DNA from: Candidatus Parcubacteria bacterium
Lineage (GTDB): Bacteria; Patescibacteriota; Microgenomatia; UBA12405
DNA: 61,421 nucleotides
Assembly: GCA_023443725.1 (NCBI GenBank)
Contig: JAEZTF010000002.1
Location: 1 to 61,421 of the forward strand
Direction: 5' to 3'
Below, one piece after another: positions 59,729-61,421 of this stretch (the stretch's first letter is position 1; each line of letters begins with the position of its first letter). The translations under genes and the position numbers were made by a program. The notes under the pieces are model-generated. The model was not told the origin of the DNA and searched no databases. It saw nothing but the letters and a program-made list of their open reading frames with translations.

Positions 59729-61360
59729 ATGAAAATAAAAAATAAAATATTATTAGCTTTAATAGTTGTAATTGCATTTTTAATCAGAATTTATCAGGTT
59801 AATAATTACCCTTCATTGCTTTGGGATGAGGCAGCCTTAGGTTACAATGCTTATTCAATTTTAGAAACTGGTAAAGATGAATATGGTCAAATATTACCAA
59901 TTATTTTTAAATCTTTTGGTGACTATAAACCAGGATTTTATGTCTATCTTTGTCTCCCTTTTATAAAACTTTTTGGCTTAAATCAATTAACTACTAGATT
60001 ACCTTCCGTTATATTAGGTGCCTTACTACCTCTTCTAATATATTTATTAATTAAAGAAATTAGTCCAAAATCACACAAAGTTGCTCTAATAGCTGCCCTA
60101 ATAACTGCTTTTAATCCATACAATATTCACTTTAGTCGAGGTGCTTGGGAAACCAACATTCTTACTTTTGAACTTGTTTTAGCTTGTTTTTATTTTTATC
60201 GTTATCTGAATCGTCAAAAATCAAAATATTTATTACTTTCTGCCATTATTTTCGGACTTACTCTTTTCACCTATCAAGCCGGTAAAATGATTAGTTTATT
60301 TCTTATACTTATTCTTTTCATTTTAAATCTTAAATCATTAAATATAAAAAAGACTATTGTAAATTTCATCATTCCTTTAGGTATTTTTGCTTTACCCATA
60401 GCTTACGGCTTACTTTTTGGCAACAATTCTAATCGTTTAAAAGTAGTTAGTCTCTTTTCTTATCCTAGATCAGAAATCGAAACCCAAACTATCATCAATG
60501 AAACCAACAAACTAGACTATACTGTTTTTTACAGCCAACCAATATTTTTTATTAGAAATTTTCTTTCTCGTTACTTTAATCATTTTTCTCCTAGATTCCT
60601 TGCTTTTGAAGGTGACTGGCAAAATCCTCGACATTCAGCTCCATACATTGGTGTCATTCTTTATCCAAGTTTAATATTTCTAGTTATTGGGTTATTTTTT
60701 GGTTTAAGTCGAAAAAAAATAGATAATTTAAATTTATTCTTTTTTCTTTGGTTAATCGTGGCCCCTATTCCAGCTGCACTAACCAGAGATTCTATTCAGG
60801 CAGTTCGTTCTATGTCGTTATCTATTCCGCTAATATATTTTATTTCACTAGGATTATTTGCATTTTTTGAAAAATTTAAGTCTAAGTTTATTATTTTAAT
60901 AATAATTTTAGTCTATCTTTTATCTTTCAAATATTATTTTGATTTATATCTCAATCATATGGTTCAAAAGAGTCCAATTGATTATCTTTATGGATATAAG
61001 CAAGCTGTTAATTATGTTATTAAAAATCAAAATCGTTTTAATCGTATTTATATAACTGATTACTATCATCAGCCATATATTTATTATTTGTTTTATTCCC
61101 AATATCCACCTCAAAAATATCAACAACAAGCAAAATTAGAAGACGCTTCGCTTGATACTGGTAAGGTTAAAATAATCGATAATATTCAATTTGAAACCGC
61201 TCAATTCAATTTTATTAAAGATCACCCTGGAACTTTAGGAATTTTTTCTCAAGAAGAAATATATCGTCAGGGGATAGATAAAAAACCAGAATTTAATCAA
61301 TTTATTCCACTTAGTAATGTTAGTGGTATTTCCACTTTTTATGCATATGAAAATCCATAA
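59729..61360 (+). CDS. GT39-like membrane glycosyltransferase, tandem copy 5
   Basis: 543 residues. The first outer loop: LWDEAALGYNAYSILETGKD, then SFGDYKPGFYVYLCLP and LFGLNQLTTRLPSVILG; both acidic sites are intact. LSRYFNHFSPRFLAFEGDWQ and APIPAALTRDSIQAVRSMSL are the later family motifs. It starts directly after copy 4 with no gap and overlaps the next gene by 14 bases. Confidence 0.85.
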   Translation: MKIKNKILLALIVVIAFLIRIYQVNNYPSLLWDEAALGYNAYSILETGKDEYGQILPIIFKSFGDYKPGFYVYLCLPFIKLFGLNQLTTRLPSVILGALLPLLIYLLIKEISPKSHKVALIAALITAFNPYNIHFSRGAWETNILTFELVLACFYFYRYLNRQKSKYLLLSAIIFGLTLFTYQAGKMISLFLILILFILNLKSLNIKKTIVNFIIPLGIFALPIAYGLLFGNNSNRLKVVSLFSYPRSEIETQTIINETNKLDYTVFYSQPIFFIRNFLSRYFNHFSPRFLAFEGDWQNPRHSAPYIGVILYPSLIFLVIGLFFGLSRKKIDNLNLFFFLWLIVAPIPAALTRDSIQAVRSMSLSIPLIYFISLGLFAFFEKFKSKFIILIIILVYLLSFKYYFDLYLNHMVQKSPIDYLYGYKQAVNYVIKNQNRFNRIYITDYYHQPYIYYLFYSQYPPQKYQQQAKLEDASLDTGKVKIIDNIQFETAQFNFIKDHPGTLGIFSQEEIYRQGIDKKPEFNQFIPLSNVSGISTFYAYENP

Positions 61361-61421
61361 AATAATTTTGCCATTAATAATTGTTATTGCTTTTTTAATT
61401 CGTTTTATTGATATTAGTAAT
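61347..61421 (+). CDS. GT39-like membrane glycosyltransferase, tandem copy 6, 3' end cut by window
   Basis: Only the first 25 codons are inside the window. They read MKIHKIILPLIIVIAFLIRF then IDISN, which matches the start of copy 5 (MKIKNKILLALIVVIAFLIR, then IYQVNN) closely. The ATG at 61347 overlaps the end of copy 5 by 14 bases, in line with the overlaps elsewhere in this array. The array therefore continues beyond the right edge. Confidence 0.75.
   Translation, partial: MKIHKIILPLIIVIAFLIRFIDISN

Noticed and set aside
1..61421. CRISPR arrays, insertion sequences, attachment sites, replication origin
   Set aside because: No regularly spaced repeats, transposase or integrase genes, flanking direct repeats, or DnaA-box clusters were seen.
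1..61421. Recoding of UGA as glycine, as in Absconditabacteria/Gracilibacteria
   Set aside because: Genes run full length with the standard code, TGA ends several of them, and RF2 is present.

Overview
This is a compact, strongly AT-rich bacterial window (about 30% G+C by eye). It is almost entirely coding: no gap between genes reaches 300 bases and many genes overlap by 1-40 bases. No rRNA or tRNA gene is present, so the source must be inferred. The combination of a short UvrC without helix-hairpin-helix repeats, a short Rel without ACT domain, a sortase with an IPNTG substrate, FtsEX beside an EnvC-like protein, and a very large set of GT-C membrane glycosyltransferases points to a Candidate Phyla Radiation (Patescibacteria) genome, most likely Microgenomates. 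TGA is used as a normal stop (uvrC, the small protein before prfB, and several glycosyltransferases) and RF2 is present, so this is not a UGA-recoding lineage.

Layout. 1-6.1 kb: the 3' part of a secreted dockerin/esterase protein, then uvrB-uvrA. 6.1-8.1 kb (minus): a cold-shock-like protein and a GT-C membrane protein. 8.1-12.2 kb: uvrC (+), then on the minus strand an unrecognised 244-aa protein, a short Rel and a sortase. 12.3-22.2 kb (+): greA, lysS, S51 peptidase, TPR protein, HD protein, pyrophosphatase, serS, a terminator, secA, an NrnA-like DHH phosphoesterase and a HIT protein. typA faces them on the minus strand. 24-31.5 kb (+): an envelope set (C39-like protease, cyclophilin lipoprotein, thioredoxin-like protein, small membrane protein), prfB, an LCP protein, a small anchored protein, ftsE, ftsX and an EnvC-like M23 protein. 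An IPNTG-tailed surface protein follows on the minus strand. 32.3-61.4 kb: a 29-kb surface-glycan locus with seven GT2 enzymes, one GT4, one Wzx-type flippase, one PTPS-related membrane protein, and GT-C enzymes. Five full-length GT-C paralogues and the start of a sixth lie head to tail at the right edge.

How it fits together. Cytoplasmic GT2/GT4 enzymes and polyprenyl-phosphate sugar synthases would feed lipid-linked sugars to a flippase and to GT-C transferases acting outside the membrane. SecA, the folding factors, sortase, LCP protein and FtsEX/EnvC-like module build and divide the same envelope.

The most notable observations are: (i) -10 boxes placed 5-7 bases before start codons at many genes, implying leaderless mRNAs; at four junctions the box overlaps the upstream stop codon; (ii) palindromic -10 boxes that can fire in both directions; (iii) an M23 domain in the EnvC-like protein whose two halves are in circularly permuted order; (iv) two short membrane proteins that look like GT-C enzymes lacking their catalytic N-terminus, each directly upstream of a full-length GT-C gene.
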